Shown in pieces: positions 1 to 9,399 of a stretch of 64,000 nucleotides of DNA. The notes under the pieces are model-generated. The model did not search any database, was not told where the DNA came from, and saw only the letters and a program-made list of their open reading frames with translations. Source of the DNA: Streptomyces sp. RKAG293 (GTDB lineage: Bacteria; Actinomycetota; Actinomycetes; Streptomycetales; Streptomycetaceae); contig NZ_JAJOZB010000001.1 of the NCBI RefSeq assembly GCF_023701745.1, positions 3,478,501 through 3,542,500 on the forward strand. Direction: 5' to 3'. Position 1 is the stretch's first letter. The number at the start of each line of letters is the position of its first letter. The position numbers and the translations under genes are program-made.

Positions 1-180
1 GGCCTGATCGCCAACGTCACCGCTTACGAGGACCTCGCTCTGGAGGCCGCGATCCACGGTGGCCGGGACCGGGTGTTCAAGGCGCTGCTGTCGCACCCGC
101 TCATCGGCCAGTACGAGTACGCCGAAGCGCTGACCGACAGTCTCGTCGCGCACAACCGGGAGCACCTCGCGTGGGCCTGA
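1..180 (+). CDS. 6-phospho-beta-glucosidase (GH4 family), C-terminal end only
   Basis: Only the last 59 codons are inside the window; the gene enters from the left edge. The visible tail (GLIANVTAYEDLALEAAI, then a segment ending HPLIGQYEYAEAL) resembles the C-terminal helices of family 4 glycosidases, NAD- and metal-dependent enzymes that cleave 6-phospho-glycosides in the cytoplasm. The stop codon lies inside the start region of the following sugar kinase gene (10-base overlap), so the two are co-translated. A GH4 enzyme with an N-acetylhexosamine-type kinase suggests amino-sugar or disaccharide use. The catalytic domain cannot be seen, so the family call rests on the tail and the neighbour. 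Confidence 0.7.
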   Translation, partial: GLIANVTAYEDLALEAAIHGGRDRVFKALLSHPLIGQYEYAEALTDSLVAHNREHLAWA

Positions 181-1169
181 ACGAACCGCTCGTGGCGGGT
201 GGCGTCCTCGCCATCGACGCGGGCAACAGCAAGACCGACGTGGCGATCGTGGCCGCCGACGGGACGGTGCTCGGCACCGCCCGCGGCGGCGGCTTCCAGC
301 CGCCGGTCGTCGGTGTCGACGCGGCCGTCGCGGCTCTGGCGGCCATCGTCGGCCGGGCCGCCGCCGCGGCCGGCCTGACCCTCGGCGAGCGGCCGCTGAC
401 CGAGCACACCTCGGCCTGTCTGGCCAACGCCGACCTGCCCGTGGAGGAGCAGCAGCTCGAACTGGCCGTGCACGCGCAGGGCTGGAGCCTGAGCACCCGG
501 GTCGCCAACGACACGTTCGCGATACTGCGCGCGGGCGTCGACGAGCCGCGCGGCGTCGCGGTCGTGTGCGGCGCGGGCATCAACTGCGTCGGCATGCTGC
601 CGGACGGCCGGACGGCCCGCTTCCCGGCGATCGGCAAGATATCGGGTGACTGGGGAGGCGGATCGGGTCTGGCGGAGGAGGCCCTGTTCCATGCCGCACG
701 GGCCGAGGACGGCCGCGGCGGCCCCACGGAACTGGCCGTCGCGCTGCCCGCGCACTTCGGCCTCACCTCGATGTACGCGCTGATCGAGGCGCTGCACCTG
801 GAGCACATCCCGCCGTCCCGCAAGTACGAGCTGACGCCCGTGCTGTTCCGCACCGCGGACGCGGGCGATCCGGTGGCCCGGGAGATCGTCAGCCGGCAGG
901 CCGACGAGATCGTCGCGCTGGCGACCGTGGCGCTGGGGCGGCTCGGCCTGCTCGACGAGGAGGCCGACGTGGTGCTCGGCGGCGGTGTCATGGCGGCCGG
1001 GAACCCGACCCTGATGGACGCCATCACGGAGCGCCTCACCGCCCGCGCGCCGAAGGCCGTCACCCGTGTGGTGAGCGCCGCCCCGGTGCTGGGCGCGGCG
1101 CTTCTCGGCCTGGACCACGTCGCCGCGGATCCCGCGGTCCACGCCAGGCTGCGCGCGCACTACGCGTAG
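171..1169 (+). CDS. N-acetylglucosamine kinase-type BadF/BadG/BcrA/BcrD ATPase
   Basis: 332 aa, the usual length for single-domain BadF-type kinases of the ASKHA superfamily. The phosphate-1 loop AIDAGNSKTDVAI lies near residues 14-26, CGAGIN near 133 and GDWGGGSG near 160 (phosphate-2 region), and VVLGGGVMAAG near 266 (adenosine motif). The likely reaction is ATP-dependent phosphorylation of an amino sugar such as N-acetylglucosamine in the cytoplasm. The GTG start overlaps the end of the upstream GH4 gene. A glycosidase plus kinase unit fits uptake and phosphorylation of a sugar; the substrate cannot be read from sequence. A strong hairpin terminator follows directly, closing the operon. 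Confidence 0.8.
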   Translation: MGLNEPLVAGGVLAIDAGNSKTDVAIVAADGTVLGTARGGGFQPPVVGVDAAVAALAAIVGRAAAAAGLTLGERPLTEHTSACLANADLPVEEQQLELAVHAQGWSLSTRVANDTFAILRAGVDEPRGVAVVCGAGINCVGMLPDGRTARFPAIGKISGDWGGGSGLAEEALFHAARAEDGRGGPTELAVALPAHFGLTSMYALIEALHLEHIPPSRKYELTPVLFRTADAGDPVAREIVSRQADEIVALATVALGRLGLLDEEADVVLGGGVMAAGNPTLMDAITERLTARAPKAVTRVVSAAPVLGAALLGLDHVAADPAVHARLRAHYA

Positions 1170-1183
1170 TGCCGTCCGCGACC

Positions 1184-1220
1184 GCCGGACGGGCCCGTTC
1201 CACGGGTCCGTCCGGCTTTT
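1184..1220 (+). terminator. Rho-independent terminator after the sugar kinase
   Basis: Arms at 1184-1198 and 1202-1216 form a 15-bp GC-rich stem with one G-T wobble and a 3-base loop, followed by TTTT at 1217-1220. It starts 14 bases after the kinase stop codon and separates that operon from the glnX-pknG locus. Confidence 0.75.
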
Positions 1221-1413
1221 CGCGGGCGCCCCCGGAACCGGGCGCGGGTCCCGGGCGTGATGGGATACGGGTGAAGTTCGTACGGCAGGGCCGCATAGCG
1301 GGCAGTTCGCGCAAGATCCACGCAATCCCTAGGTGGATGACACCGCCTACGGCCATACTGCTGGCCAAGAGCTTGACTGCCGTGCGCAGGGGAGTTGTTC
1401 CGGGGGAGGGTCA

Positions 1414-2874
1414 GTGACACAAACGCCGACGGGGAGCGGAATCCCGGCCGCGCAGGGCTACGGTGCCCCGCCCGCGCCGCGCGTTCCCCAGCAGCCCGTG
1501 AGGCCGCCGGCCGCACCGCCGCCCCCGCCGCCACGGCGGCGGGCCTGGAGCGAGGGCGCGGACCGGCTGCGCGCCGCCGCGACGACCGAGCCCGGCCGGC
1601 TGCGGATCATCGGCGCGGTACTGGCCGTGCTGGTCGTGGCGTTCGGCGCGGTGACGGCGTGGCAGATCACCGACCGCGCCTCGGCGGCCAGCGACGTGGT
1701 CAACCACAGCGCCCCGCTGAGCGCCAAGGCCGCCGAGATCTACCGGTCGCTGGCGGACGCGGACACCACCGCCTCCGGCGGCTTCCTCATCGGCGGCCAG
1801 CAGCCGAAGTCCGTCACGGACCGGTACGACGCCGATCTGCGGACGGCGTCGAAGCTGATCGCCGAGGCGGCGGGGAACGCCCAGGGGTCCGCGACGACCC
1901 TGGAGCAGATCTCGCTGCTCAACCAGCAGCTCAAGGGGTACACCGAGGCGGTGGCGAACGCCGGTGTGTACAACCGGCAGGGCTACCCGGTGGGCGGTGC
2001 CTACCTGCGGTACGCCAACGAGCTGATGCGCCAGGACGGCGGCCTGCTGGACACCGCCGACAAGCTGTACAAGGCCGAGACGGCCCGGCTCGGCGAGGAC
2101 TACGGCTCCGCCAAGGCGCTGCCGTGGCTCGCCTGGTCGCTCGGAGCGATCGCGCTCGGCGCCCTGCTGTGGGCCCAGCGGCGCTCGTACCGGCGCACCA
2201 ACCGCGTCTTCAACCAGGGGATGCTGGCCGCCAGCGCGGCCTCCGTGGTGGTGCTGCTGTGGGCGGTGGTCGGCCACACCGTCGCCGCCTCCCAGCTCGA
2301 CACGTCGTACGACCACGGGGCGAAGTCCCTGCAGGTGCTCAACAGCGCCCGGATCGGCGTGCTGCAGGCCCGCGGCGACGAGAACCTGACGCTGGTCGCC
2401 CGCGGCTCCGGCGCCTCGTACGAGACCAACTTCCAGGGCGGCATGTCGACCCTGGCCGGCAAGGACCCCAAGGGCGTCGGCGGCGAGATGGCACAGGCCC
2501 TGACGCTCGCGGACGACGAGGCGGGCCGCGGCCCGGTCAACGACGCGATCAAGGGCGTTCAGGCCTGGCGGGGCCGGCACACCGCGGCCCGCGCCAGCGA
2601 CAACGAGGGCAACTACGCGGACGCCGTCGCTCAGGTGATCGGCGGCAAGAACCAACAGGGCGAGGTGGTCAGCGCGACCACCGGCCAGTGCTTCGACGCG
2701 GTGGACGCCAGCCTGCGCAAGGCCGTCGACCATGAGCAGCAGGAATTCGAGCAGGCGGCGAACGACGGCCGCGGGGCGCTGACCGGGCTTCCGGCGGGTG
2801 CCGCGCTGCTGGCCGTACTGGCCGCGGCCGGCGCCGCGCTCGGCATCGGACGCCGGCTGTCGGAGTACCGGTGA
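1414..2874 (+). CDS. glnX: GlnX-like four-helix membrane protein, sensor partner of the PknG locus
   Basis: 486 aa from the GTG at 1414, chosen because GGGGGAGG lies 4-11 bases upstream; an in-frame ATG at 1333 has no ribosome binding site. A Pro/Ala-rich cytosolic N-terminus (residues 10-45) precedes TM1 (about 65-85), an extracytoplasmic helical domain (about 90-230), TM2 (about 235-253), TM3 (about 269-290), a second external domain (about 300-450) and TM4 (about 454-478). This topology and the position before a GlnH-like protein and PknG match mycobacterial GlnX, which is proposed to relay occupancy of GlnH across the membrane to PknG. The next gene overlaps by four bases (GTGA). No catalytic motif is visible, so a relay or scaffold role is inferred from context. 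Confidence 0.8.
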   Translation: MTQTPTGSGIPAAQGYGAPPAPRVPQQPVRPPAAPPPPPPRRRAWSEGADRLRAAATTEPGRLRIIGAVLAVLVVAFGAVTAWQITDRASAASDVVNHSAPLSAKAAEIYRSLADADTTASGGFLIGGQQPKSVTDRYDADLRTASKLIAEAAGNAQGSATTLEQISLLNQQLKGYTEAVANAGVYNRQGYPVGGAYLRYANELMRQDGGLLDTADKLYKAETARLGEDYGSAKALPWLAWSLGAIALGALLWAQRRSYRRTNRVFNQGMLAASAASVVVLLWAVVGHTVAASQLDTSYDHGAKSLQVLNSARIGVLQARGDENLTLVARGSGASYETNFQGGMSTLAGKDPKGVGGEMAQALTLADDEAGRGPVNDAIKGVQAWRGRHTAARASDNEGNYADAVAQVIGGKNQQGEVVSATTGQCFDAVDASLRKAVDHEQQEFEQAANDGRGALTGLPAGAALLAVLAAAGAALGIGRRLSEYR

Positions 2875-3920
2875 CCGGCGTGACCGGCCAGGCCGGTGGA
2901 GGGAAGCGGACCATGGGCGAGGACACGCCGCGGACGCGGCGGACGCGCCGCAGTTGGCGCGGCTGGGGCGGAGTCGCGGGGATGGCGGCGGCCTGCGCGC
3001 TGGTCGTCACCGCGGTGGCGGTCCCGCTGCGCGGTGCCGGCACGCCGGACGGCGCGCGGTCGGCGACGCCCGAGGGCGTGCTGAGCGCCAAGTACGCCTC
3101 CACGGAGGACACCTGCGACCACCCGGAGGCCAGCGGCCAGCGGCCGTCGGCGGTGGACGGTGACGCCGTGCGGCGGATCAAGGAGCACGGCAAGCTCATC
3201 GTCGGCGTGGACCAGAACAGCTACCTGTGGGGCTTCCGCGATCCGGCCACCGGCCAGATCACCGGCTTCGACATCGACCTGGTGCGCGCCATAGCCAAGG
3301 ACATCCTCGGCGACCCGGACAAGGTCCAGTACCTGACGGTGCCGACCGACCAGCGCATCCCCATGATCAAGGCGGGGAAGGTGGACATGGTGGTGCGCAC
3401 CATGACCATCAACTGCTCGCGGCTGAAGGACGTGGCGTTCTCCACCGCGTACTTCGAGGCCGGACAGCAGCTCCTCGTCCCCCTGCAGGGCACCACCATC
3501 ACCGGCTTCGACAACTCCCTCAACGGCCGGACGGTCTGCACCGCGAAGGGCTCCACGGGCGAGACCAAGCTCAAGGAGGAGTCGCACGGAGCCAAGGTCG
3601 TCCTCGTACCGAACCAGCTGGACTGCCTCGTGCGGCTGCAGCTGAACCTGGTGGACGCGGTGTTCACCGACAACGCGCTGGCGGCCGGCCAGGCCGCGCA
3701 GGACCCCTCGGTCCACCTCATCGGCCAGAAGGTCACCACGGAGCCGTACGGGGTGGCCATGAACCTCAAGGACACCGATCTGGTGGCCCGCGTCAACAAG
3801 GTTCTGGAGGATTACCGCAGCGGCGGCGTCAACAGCCCCTGGATGCAGGCGTACCGTCATTGGCTGGCCGCCAAGCTGCCGGATGTGACCGGACCGCCCG
3901 CACCGCTCTACAAGAACTGA
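2871..3920 (+). CDS. glnH: GlnH-like extracytoplasmic amino-acid binding protein (SBP family 3)
   Basis: 349 aa from the GTG at 2871 (GGAG 6 bases upstream, GTGA overlap with glnX); an ATG at 2913 behind GGAGGG is an equally good start. An Arg-rich segment and a hydrophobic stretch (about residues 28-62) look like a signal peptide or anchor. I see no lipobox cysteine, unlike the lipoprotein GlnH of mycobacteria. The mature part is a family 3 solute-binding protein: LIVGVDQNSYLWGF, GFDIDLVRAIAKDILGD, and MIKAGKVDMVVRTMTIN in the usual order. Cysteines in INCSRL, TVCTAKG and LDCLV could form a disulphide. No amino-acid ABC permease or ATPase is nearby, which favours a sensing rather than transport role. 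In mycobacteria the homologue binds aspartate or glutamate. Confidence 0.82.
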   Translation: MTGVTGQAGGGKRTMGEDTPRTRRTRRSWRGWGGVAGMAAACALVVTAVAVPLRGAGTPDGARSATPEGVLSAKYASTEDTCDHPEASGQRPSAVDGDAVRRIKEHGKLIVGVDQNSYLWGFRDPATGQITGFDIDLVRAIAKDILGDPDKVQYLTVPTDQRIPMIKAGKVDMVVRTMTINCSRLKDVAFSTAYFEAGQQLLVPLQGTTITGFDNSLNGRTVCTAKGSTGETKLKEESHGAKVVLVPNQLDCLVRLQLNLVDAVFTDNALAAGQAAQDPSVHLIGQKVTTEPYGVAMNLKDTDLVARVNKVLEDYRSGGVNSPWMQAYRHWLAAKLPDVTGPPAPLYKN

Positions 3921-4011
3921 ACCACCGGGCCACCAGGGCCGGGAACACCAGGGCCGACCCAGCAGGACTGAGCTCCGCACACGACGTGCCGGTTACGGGA
4001 AAGAAGGTTCG

Positions 4012-5331
4012 ATGGCGGAGGGGGCACCTCCCGGCCGGAGGTCGGTGGAGGGACCGTCCGGGCCGGTGATGGGCCGGGACGAGGTCGACCGTGCCCTGGC
4101 GCGGCTCGGCGCGGACCACGAGGCCATCGAGTCCTCGCTGCTCGCACTCCAGGACCACTCCGGCCGCAGGCTGCTCGAAGGCGCCGAGCTGACGGGTGTC
4201 ACCAAGGAGCGCTGGACCGAGACGGATTCGGCGATCACCCTGCTCTGGTCGCACTTCGAGGCGTACACCGCTGCCCTCAACTCCGCGCGTGAGCTGCGCG
4301 GCCGCCGCCGCTGGCCCACCCAGACCGATCTGAACTCGCTCACCGAACTGCTGCGCGGCACCGGCGTCACGGTGTCCGGCGGCGCGGTCCCGGACGCCGC
4401 CCGCAGTCTGACCGGCCCCGCCGTGCTCACCGAACGGTTCAGCCTGGAGCAGCTGCTGGACCGGATGAACGGCTGGTACGAGCAGGCCATGACGATGGTC
4501 GCCGGCGCCGACTCCGTCTGGTCCGCGCTGCCCGCCCGTATCGATCTGCTCGCCGCGGACGTGCAGCGGGTCCGCTCGCTGGCCCACTCGGTGGGGGTGC
4601 GCCCCGGCGCCCACCCCTCGGGGGACGAGCTGGAGCGGCTCATCACCGATCTGGCCGCGCTGCGCGCCCAGGTGGTCTCCGACCCGCTGGCGTTCTGGCT
4701 GCCGGAGCCGAAGCCGGGCCGCGCGGACACCGCCCGCTACGAGCAGGCCGGCCGCCGGCTGGAGGAGCTGCGCCGCGAGGTCGACGCCGTGCTGCACGTG
4801 CGCGACGACGCCGACCAGCGGCTGCTGCACCTGCGGGACGTGCTGTCCCGGGCGGACCGCACCCTCACCGAGGCGCGCAGCGCGCGCGTCGAGGTGCTGG
4901 CGAAGATAGCGGCGTCGGAGGTGCCCGCGGTCAGCGGCCCGTCGTCCGCGCTGCACGAGCGGCTTTCGGCGGCCGACGACTACCACAGGACGGGTCAGTG
5001 GCACCGGCTGTCGCCGTTGCTGGACGGCCTGGAGCAGCACGCCGACGACGAGTTGCTGCGGGCCCGCGACTCCCTGACGGCGGTGACCGCGCCGCTCGCG
5101 GTCCGCGCCGAGCTGCGCGGCCGGCTGGACGCCTACCGCGCGAAGGTGGCGCGGCACGGCATGGCGGAGGATCCGCTGCTGATCGAACGGTACGACCAGG
5201 CGCGCCGCATGCTGTGGAGCGCGCCGTGCGATCTGCGGGCCGCGGAGTCGACGGTGCTGCGCTACCAGCAGGCGGTGGCGGAGACTCTGGCCCCGAAGCA
5301 GTCCCAGCCCGCGGACAGGCGGGACCACTGA
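4012..5331 (+). CDS. Helical protein of unknown function in the pknG locus
   Basis: 439 aa, ATG start with AAGG about 4 bases upstream. I do not recognise a catalytic family. The sequence is almost entirely predicted alpha helix, rich in Leu, Ala, Glu and Arg, with heptad-like stretches (for example ARYEQAGRRLEELRREVDAV near 245-265 and the HLRDVLSRADRTLTEARSAR region near 272-291), suggesting coiled coils. No signal peptide or membrane segment is seen. It sits between the GlnH-like protein and PknG in one co-directional run, so a cytoplasmic adaptor or scaffold linking the membrane sensor to the kinase is plausible, but that is context only. Confidence 0.75.
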   Translation: MAEGAPPGRRSVEGPSGPVMGRDEVDRALARLGADHEAIESSLLALQDHSGRRLLEGAELTGVTKERWTETDSAITLLWSHFEAYTAALNSARELRGRRRWPTQTDLNSLTELLRGTGVTVSGGAVPDAARSLTGPAVLTERFSLEQLLDRMNGWYEQAMTMVAGADSVWSALPARIDLLAADVQRVRSLAHSVGVRPGAHPSGDELERLITDLAALRAQVVSDPLAFWLPEPKPGRADTARYEQAGRRLEELRREVDAVLHVRDDADQRLLHLRDVLSRADRTLTEARSARVEVLAKIAASEVPAVSGPSSALHERLSAADDYHRTGQWHRLSPLLDGLEQHADDELLRARDSLTAVTAPLAVRAELRGRLDAYRAKVARHGMAEDPLLIERYDQARRMLWSAPCDLRAAESTVLRYQQAVAETLAPKQSQPADRRDH

Positions 5332-5413
5332 TGCGGGACCATCGGACAACGGGATCACCGAAGAGGGCTGGACGGTCGCCGGGCGGCCGCACGAGTGAAC
5401 GAGGGGGGACACC

Positions 5414-8059
5414 GTGAGCAAGTGCCAACGGCCCGGCTGCGGCGGGGCTCTGGAGGACATGGGCGGCGGCGAGCTGTACTGCGACACCTGCGGGCTCGCC
5501 CCCGTGGCCGTCGCGGCGGCGAGCAGCTCGGCACGGTCGGCCGCCGGCGGCGGCCAGGACTCGGGGCGCTCGTCGGCGCACTCCTCCCGTTCGTCCAAGT
5601 CGTCCTCGCGGTCCTCGCGCCGCTCGGTGTCCGGGCGGCTGTCCCGCGCGCTCAGCGGCTCCACCACCGGGCGTTCGGTGTCGGTGCGCAGCTCCCGGAG
5701 CGCCGGCAGCGGCTCCACCCGCGGCAAGCTCGGCGCCGGGCTGGTCTCCGTACCGCCCATCCCGCGGCCGGATCCGGCCGCGGCCGTCCTGGACAACCCG
5801 CAGGTCCCCGAGCGCAAGCGGTTCTGCAGCAAGGGCGACTGCGGGGCGCCGGTGGGCCGCAGCCGCGGTGACAAGGCGGGCCGCACCGAGGGGTTCTGCA
5901 CCAAGTGCGGGCACCCGTACTCCTTCTCGCCGAAGCTGCGGGCCGGCGATGTGGTGCGCGGCCAGTACGAGGTCGTGGGCTGCCTGGCGCACGGCGGGCT
6001 CGGCTGGATCTACCTCGCGGTGGACCGCGCGGTCTCCGACCGCTGGGTGGTGCTCAAGGGCCTGCTGGACACCGGGGACGAGGACGCGCTGGCCGCGGCC
6101 GTCTCCGAACGGCGGTTCCTCGCCGAGATCGAGCACCCGAACATCGTCCGCATCTACAACTTCGTGGAGCACCTGGACCAGCGGTCCGGCACCCTCGACG
6201 GCTACATCGTGATGGCCTACGTCGGCGGCAAGTCGCTCAAGGAGATCGCCAACGACCGGCGCGGTCCCGACGGCAAGCGCGCGCCGCTGCCGGTGGCGAC
6301 GGCCATCGCGTACGCCATCGAGGCGCTGGACGCACTCGGCTATCTGCACAGCCGCAACCTGCTGTACTGCGACTTCAAGGTCGACAACGCCATCCAGCAG
6401 GAGGACCGCCTCGAACTGATCGACATGGGCGCGGTCCGCCGGATGGACGACAACGACAGCGCGATCTACGGCACGGTCGGCTACCAGGCTCCGGAGGTCG
6501 CCGAGCTGGGCCCGTCCGTCGCCTCCGACCTGTACACCGTCGCGCGCACCCTGGCCGTGCTGACCTTCGACTTCCAGGGCTACACCAACGTCTTCGCCGA
6601 CAGCCTGCCCGACCCCGACAACATCGAGGTCTTCTCCCGCTACGAGTCCTTCTACCGGCTGCTGGTGCGCGCCACCGACCCGGACCCGGACAAGCGCTTC
6701 GCGTCCGCCGAGGAGATGTCGGACCAGCTGCTGGGCGTGCTGCGCGAGGTCGTGGCGCTCGAGACCGGCAAGCCGCGGCCCGCGCTGTCCACCCTCTTCG
6801 GGCCGGAGATCCGGGTGGTGGACACGGAGTTGGTGCACCCGCTGCCCGGCGACGCGTCCCGGCTCGGCGCGGACCGCCGCCGCAAGCCCGGCGCGGTCGC
6901 CGCGGGCACCGCCAACGGCGTGAACGGCGCGCCGCCCGCGTTCATCCCGCCGCAGGGCGGCGCCCAGCAGGGAGCCCTGGCGGGCACCCCGGGCGCGCCC
7001 GCCCTGCCGCCCGGCGCTCCCCTCCCGTACAGCGCGACCGTCGTCGGCACGGTGCCCATCGCCCCGGCCGCCCTGCCGGGTGCGGCGGGACCGGCGGGTG
7101 ACGGGAACGGATTCGGCTTCCCGTCGGTCACCCGGCTCGACGCACCCGCCGCCGTACTGGCGCTCCCCGTGCCGCATGTGGACCCGTCCGACCCGAACGC
7201 CGGTTTCCTGGCGGGTCTGTCGTCCGCGGCGCCCGCCGAACTGATCTCCGCGCTGCAGTCCTCCCCCGTCGAGTCGGTCGAGCGGCGGCTGCGCGATCTG
7301 CGGGCCCGGCTCGAACTGGGCGACGGCGGCACCGCACTGCTCGTGCTGCAGGGGCTGGCGGACGACGACCTGGAGGACTGGCGCGTCGTCTGGCACCGCG
7401 GCCTCACCGCGCTGACCACCGGCGACCACGAGACGGCCGCGCTCTCCTTCGACGCGGTCTACGACGCCTTCCCCGGCGAGTCCGCGCCGAAGCTCGCGCT
7501 GGGCATCTGCGCCGAGGTGCTGGGCCAGCTGGACAACGCGACCGAGTACTACCGCCTGGTGTGGAGCACCGACCAGAGCTACGTCAGCGCCGCCTTCGGG
7601 CTGGCCCGGGTGCGGCTGGCGGCGGGCGACCGGCCCGGTGCCGTACAGGTCCTGGAGTCGGTGCCCGAGTCGTCGATCCACTTCACGGCGGCACGGGTCG
7701 CGGCGATCAGGGCCCGGCTGCGCGACCGGTCCCCGCACGAACCGCTGCTGGACGATCTGACGGCCGCCGGCCGGCAGGTCGAGCAGTTGCAGCAGCAGGG
7801 CCTCGACGCCGACCGGCGCGAGCAGTTGTCCGCCGAGGTGCTCGGCAGCGCGCTCGACTGGGTGCTGGCCGGCGGGCAGGGCGCGCAGCCCGCCGCCGGC
7901 GCCCGTCCGGTCCTGCTGGGCAGCGCCCTGGAAGAACGCGGGCTGCGCTTCGGCCTGGAGCGCTCGTACCGGGTGCTGGCCCGGCTGGCCCAGAAGGACC
8001 GCACAAGGATCGAACTGGTGGAGCGGGCCAACCGTTTCCGCCCCCGGACGTGGGTGTAA
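5414..8059 (+). CDS. pknG: PknG-type serine/threonine protein kinase with two zinc ribbons and TPR domain
   Basis: 881 aa; the GTG start follows GAGGGGGGAC. Order: zinc ribbon with C4, C9, C23, C26; a Ser/Arg-rich low-complexity linker (about 35-110); a second ribbon with C138, C143, C162, C165, at the place of the rubredoxin-like domain of mycobacterial PknG; kinase domain (about 177-445) with glycine loop AHGGLGWIY, VVLKG lysine near 215, catalytic loop YCDFKVDN (Asp near 320, no HRD arginine) and IDMG near 337, both PknG hallmarks; a Pro/Ala/Gly-rich linker; and TPR-like repeats (about 600-860). It is cytoplasmic and phosphorylates protein Thr/Ser. In mycobacteria PknG controls 2-oxoglutarate dehydrogenase through the FHA protein GarA. 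The extra N-terminal ribbon and SR linker lengthen it relative to the roughly 750-residue mycobacterial form. Confidence 0.95.
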   Translation: MSKCQRPGCGGALEDMGGGELYCDTCGLAPVAVAAASSSARSAAGGGQDSGRSSAHSSRSSKSSSRSSRRSVSGRLSRALSGSTTGRSVSVRSSRSAGSGSTRGKLGAGLVSVPPIPRPDPAAAVLDNPQVPERKRFCSKGDCGAPVGRSRGDKAGRTEGFCTKCGHPYSFSPKLRAGDVVRGQYEVVGCLAHGGLGWIYLAVDRAVSDRWVVLKGLLDTGDEDALAAAVSERRFLAEIEHPNIVRIYNFVEHLDQRSGTLDGYIVMAYVGGKSLKEIANDRRGPDGKRAPLPVATAIAYAIEALDALGYLHSRNLLYCDFKVDNAIQQEDRLELIDMGAVRRMDDNDSAIYGTVGYQAPEVAELGPSVASDLYTVARTLAVLTFDFQGYTNVFADSLPDPDNIEVFSRYESFYRLLVRATDPDPDKRFASAEEMSDQLLGVLREVVALETGKPRPALSTLFGPEIRVVDTELVHPLPGDASRLGADRRRKPGAVAAGTANGVNGAPPAFIPPQGGAQQGALAGTPGAPALPPGAPLPYSATVVGTVPIAPAALPGAAGPAGDGNGFGFPSVTRLDAPAAVLALPVPHVDPSDPNAGFLAGLSSAAPAELISALQSSPVESVERRLRDLRARLELGDGGTALLVLQGLADDDLEDWRVVWHRGLTALTTGDHETAALSFDAVYDAFPGESAPKLALGICAEVLGQLDNATEYYRLVWSTDQSYVSAAFGLARVRLAAGDRPGAVQVLESVPESSIHFTAARVAAIRARLRDRSPHEPLLDDLTAAGRQVEQLQQQGLDADRREQLSAEVLGSALDWVLAGGQGAQPAAGARPVLLGSALEERGLRFGLERSYRVLARLAQKDRTRIELVERANRFRPRTWV

Positions 8060-8063
8060 CCGA

Positions 8064-9341
8064 ATGCCAGGACTGCCGGAGTCGGCCCAGTCAGCTCAGT
8101 CGATCAGCTGCCCCAGCTGTGCGGAACCGCTGGAGGAGGGTGACAGGTTCTGCGGCGTATGCGGCACGGACGTGACCGCGCCGCTCCCCGCCTCGGGCGC
8201 CGACCTGCCCGGAACCGGGCCCTCCGGCAACGGCTCGGTAGCGTCGGGCGCGGGGAACGGTGAGTTCACCGATCCCTTCGCGCTCGCCCCGCCGCAGAGC
8301 CCCGCCGGGGTCCCCGGGCAGTCCGCACCGGGACGGCCGGCGAGCGCTGACGCCCCCGCCGCGCCGCAGCCCGCCGCGGAGGTCACCGACCCCCGCGAGG
8401 AACTGCTCGCGGGACCGGCCCCGCAGGGGCGGACCTGTGTGGCGTGCGGGGTCGGCGGGGTCGACGCCGACGGGTACTGCGAACACTGCGGGCACGCGCA
8501 GCCGCGGCTGCGCGACCACCAGGAGCGCGAACTCGAAGGCGTGGCCGCGGTCAGCGACCGCGGTCTGCGGCACCACCGCAACGAGGACGCGTTCGCCGTG
8601 GCCGCGACGTCGCTGCCGGACGGGACACCCGCGGTCATCGCGGTGGTGTGCGACGGCGTCTCGTCGGCGTACCGCCCGGACGACGCCTCGGCGGCGGCCG
8701 CCGCGGTGGGCAGCGAGAAGCTGCTCGACGCGCTGGAGCACGGCAGTCCGCCGGAACAGGCCATGCACGACGCCCTGCTGGCGGCGGCCCACGCGGTGGC
8801 GGTGCTGGCCGAGGAGGACGACGGCCGGCAGGGCCCGCACCACAACGCCCCGGCCTGCACCTGTGTGAGCGCCGTCGCCGCGGGCCCGGTCTTCACCGTC
8901 GGCTGGATCGGCGACAGCCGCGCGTACTGGGTCCCGGACGACCGGAGCACCCCGTCCGCCCGCCTCACCGAGGACGACTCGTGGGCGGCCCGGATGGTGT
9001 CGGCGGGGCTGATGTCGGAGGCCGAGGCGTACGCGGACGAGCGCGCCCACGCGATCACCGGCTGGCTCGGCGCCGACGCCGTCGAAATCGATCCGCACAC
9101 CGCTTCCTTCCAGCCGGAGGGAACGGGTGTAGTGGTCGTGTGCACCGACGGGCTGTGGAACTACGCCGAGTCCGCGGCCGAACTGGCGGCGGTGGTGCCG
9201 GCCGACGCCCGCACCCGGCCGCTGCACTGCGCGCAGACGCTGGTGGGGGTGGCGCTCGACGGCGGGGGCCACGACAACGTAACAGTCGCCGTACTTCCGT
9301 TCCCGGCCACGGTGGGGCGGGCAGGATCCGAACCTGCGTAG
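8064..9341 (+). CDS. PP2C-family protein phosphatase with two N-terminal zinc ribbons
   Basis: 425 aa, starting five bases after the pknG stop. Ribbon 1 uses C16, C19, C30, C33; ribbon 2 uses C125, C128, C139, C142 (CVACG and YCEHCG). The two are separated by a Pro/Ala/Gly-rich linker. The PP2C domain (about 155-420) has AAVSDRGLRHHRNEDAF, VVCDGVSS, WIGDSRAYW, VVVCTDGLWNY and GGHDNVTVAV, giving the aspartates for the two-metal centre. It should remove phosphate from Ser/Thr residues in the cytoplasm and is the obvious counter-enzyme to PknG. Position and the shared zinc-ribbon layout suggest both enzymes dock on the same partner. Confidence 0.93.
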   Translation: MPGLPESAQSAQSISCPSCAEPLEEGDRFCGVCGTDVTAPLPASGADLPGTGPSGNGSVASGAGNGEFTDPFALAPPQSPAGVPGQSAPGRPASADAPAAPQPAAEVTDPREELLAGPAPQGRTCVACGVGGVDADGYCEHCGHAQPRLRDHQERELEGVAAVSDRGLRHHRNEDAFAVAATSLPDGTPAVIAVVCDGVSSAYRPDDASAAAAAVGSEKLLDALEHGSPPEQAMHDALLAAAHAVAVLAEEDDGRQGPHHNAPACTCVSAVAAGPVFTVGWIGDSRAYWVPDDRSTPSARLTEDDSWAARMVSAGLMSEAEAYADERAHAITGWLGADAVEIDPHTASFQPEGTGVVVVCTDGLWNYAESAAELAAVVPADARTRPLHCAQTLVGVALDGGGHDNVTVAVLPFPATVGRAGSEPA

Positions 9342-9399
9342 AACCGGTCCCTCTCCGGGGGATGTCTTTGTGGACTGAGGAGCGCGAGGAGCTCACGCG

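Noticed and set aside
3829..5904. 691-codon open frame on the minus strand
   Set aside because: It lies antisense to the helical protein and pknG genes, is Arg/Gly/Val-rich and has no domain; typical shadow frame of high-GC coding DNA.
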